This document shows, piece after piece, positions 63,256-64,000 of a DNA stretch of 64,000 nt; the stretch's first letter is position 1; every line of letters begins with the position of its first letter. Origin of the DNA: Gambelia wislizenii (taxonomy: Eukaryota > Chordata > Lepidosauria > Squamata > Crotaphytidae); assembly GCA_030847615.1 (NCBI GenBank), contig JAUMIR010000014.1, positions 16,096,501-16,160,500 on the forward strand. Reading direction: 5' to 3'. Made by a program: the position numbers and the translations under genes. The notes under the pieces are model-generated. The model was not told the origin of the DNA. It did no database searches and saw only the letters and a list, made by a program, of their open reading frames with translations.

Positions 63256-63522
63256 GGAGTTGTATTGGGAGATGGAGCATAGCTATAACATTGTAGCTAT
63301 ATGTCCTATGCAGGAACTCAGCCATGGGTTCCAGCAGCTGGCTTCTTGGACCACTTGACATACAGCACAATAGATCAGGGAAAACAATAAAGATGATAGG
63401 CAAAATATTTGTTCAAAGTTTTATTTAGTTAGTGCGACATCAACAGCCAAGCAATGATGGAGATGCAGAATTTCAGCTGCAGTTCCATGGCAGAAAAATA
63501 CTCCTACTGAAGAATGGTTTTT
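63256..63522. other. Unassigned stretch
   Basis: Nothing recognised. Confidence 0.4.
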
Positions 63523-63735
63523 ATTAGAGTGTTATCTACACTGTGGTGTTATAGCACTTTGATACCACTAACTGTCATGGCTCCATCTGGTAGAATCCTG
63601 GGATTTGTAGCATGGTGAGGGACTTTGAATTCTTTGCTAGAGAGTTCAAGTTCACTCCCCCTGGACTACAGCACTAGAGAGCTGTAGCAGAAAATACTAA
63701 GTCCCTGACCAAACTAGACATCTCAGGATTGTATT
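63523..63735. mobile_element. Palindromic MITE (TGGAATCCTGGGATTTGTAG family), right arm decayed
   Basis: acactgtggtgttatagcac at the left, tagaatcctgggatttgtag inside; the mirrored arm is weak. Confidence 0.7.
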
Positions 63736-63838
63736 GTGTTCAGTTCTGGGTGCCTCATTTGAAGAAGGATGTGGACAAGTTGGAGCGGGTTCAGAGAAGG
63801 GCAACAAGGATGATCAGAGAGATGGAGAAGAAAACATA
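63736..63838 (+). mobile_element. CR1 LINE fragment
   Basis: ttcagttctgggtgcctcat, gacaagttggagcgggttca. The last 160 bases of the window show nothing further. Confidence 0.8.
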
Positions 63839-64000
63839 GGAGGAAACTGATACAAGTGCACAGTGTTGATATAGAACAGGGAGCTGGAAGCATGAAGTGA
63901 AGTGAAAGGCAGGTTATGTATTGAGCTCAGAGGATTCTGGAAGATGGGGGATTATGGGAACTACAGTCACAGAATCACTGATTGCACCAAGGCAAATGGA

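Noticed and set aside
1..64000. CRISPR array, operon or integrated virus
   Set aside because: No spaced identical short repeats, no ribosome-binding-site-led gene strings, and no viral coding region; only solo LTRs remain.

Overview
The window looks like intronic and intergenic DNA of a squamate reptile, most likely a lizard. The basis is the repeat content: CR1 LINE 3' ends with ATTCTATGA-type tails on both strands, tRNA-derived SINEs with the Sauria/BovB-like tail, SINEs with a 5S rRNA-like head, L2 LINE ends, and many TA-flanked (Tigger-like) and 8-bp-TSD (hAT-like) MITEs. I cannot name the species. There is no bacterial or viral gene organisation. Nearly all long open frames in the window are shadows of LINE, MITE or low-complexity sequence.

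One host gene is well supported. It lies on the + strand from about 29.5 kb to 58.6 kb, with ten candidate exons (eight firm, two tentative): 29523-30079, 32266-32346, 37576-37704, 39914-40542, 45111-45205, 47729-47806, 50096-50703, 52481-52580, 53792-53865, 58477-58565. Every exon is bounded by AG and GT. The phases run 1-1-1-0-2-2-1-2-1 across the nine junctions, and from the ATG at 29527 to the stop at 58563 the sum is exactly 812 codons. The predicted protein follows the collinear motif order of the CEP350/CCDC187 centrosomal family: a KLKERIRQQ block, a [17 protein letters not shown] block, a SPEEVREFMNKK coiled coil, and a DRVRAIHILARDLSQRLE helix. It is short and divergent, so I favour the CCDC187-like paralogue.

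Layout. 1-5.2 kb: repeats (MITEs, 5S-type SINEs, hAT MITEs). 5.25-5.77 kb: a CpG-island promoter with GC boxes and a perfect CRE, plus a possible minus-strand first exon (5494-5552). 5.77-6.25 kb: an AT-rich low-complexity block, then a tandem array of one MITE. 7.47-8.14 kb: a MITE filled with a GC-rich minisatellite, inside an L2. 8.3-29.5 kb: CR1, L2, a second LINE family, SINEs, MITEs and two long foldback elements. 29.5-58.6 kb: the gene, whose introns are packed with CR1, MITEs, SINEs and one solo LTR. 58.6-64 kb: CR1, L2, SINE, a second solo LTR, and a MER2-like Tigger element split by a LINE.

I found no RNA polymerase III gene, CRISPR array or new multigene system. The most notable items are the nested-insertion record, several complete non-autonomous transposons with exact target-site duplications, a LINE family with a very short hairpin-bearing 3' UTR, and a 95-bp duplication of the sequence just upstream of one exon's splice acceptor.
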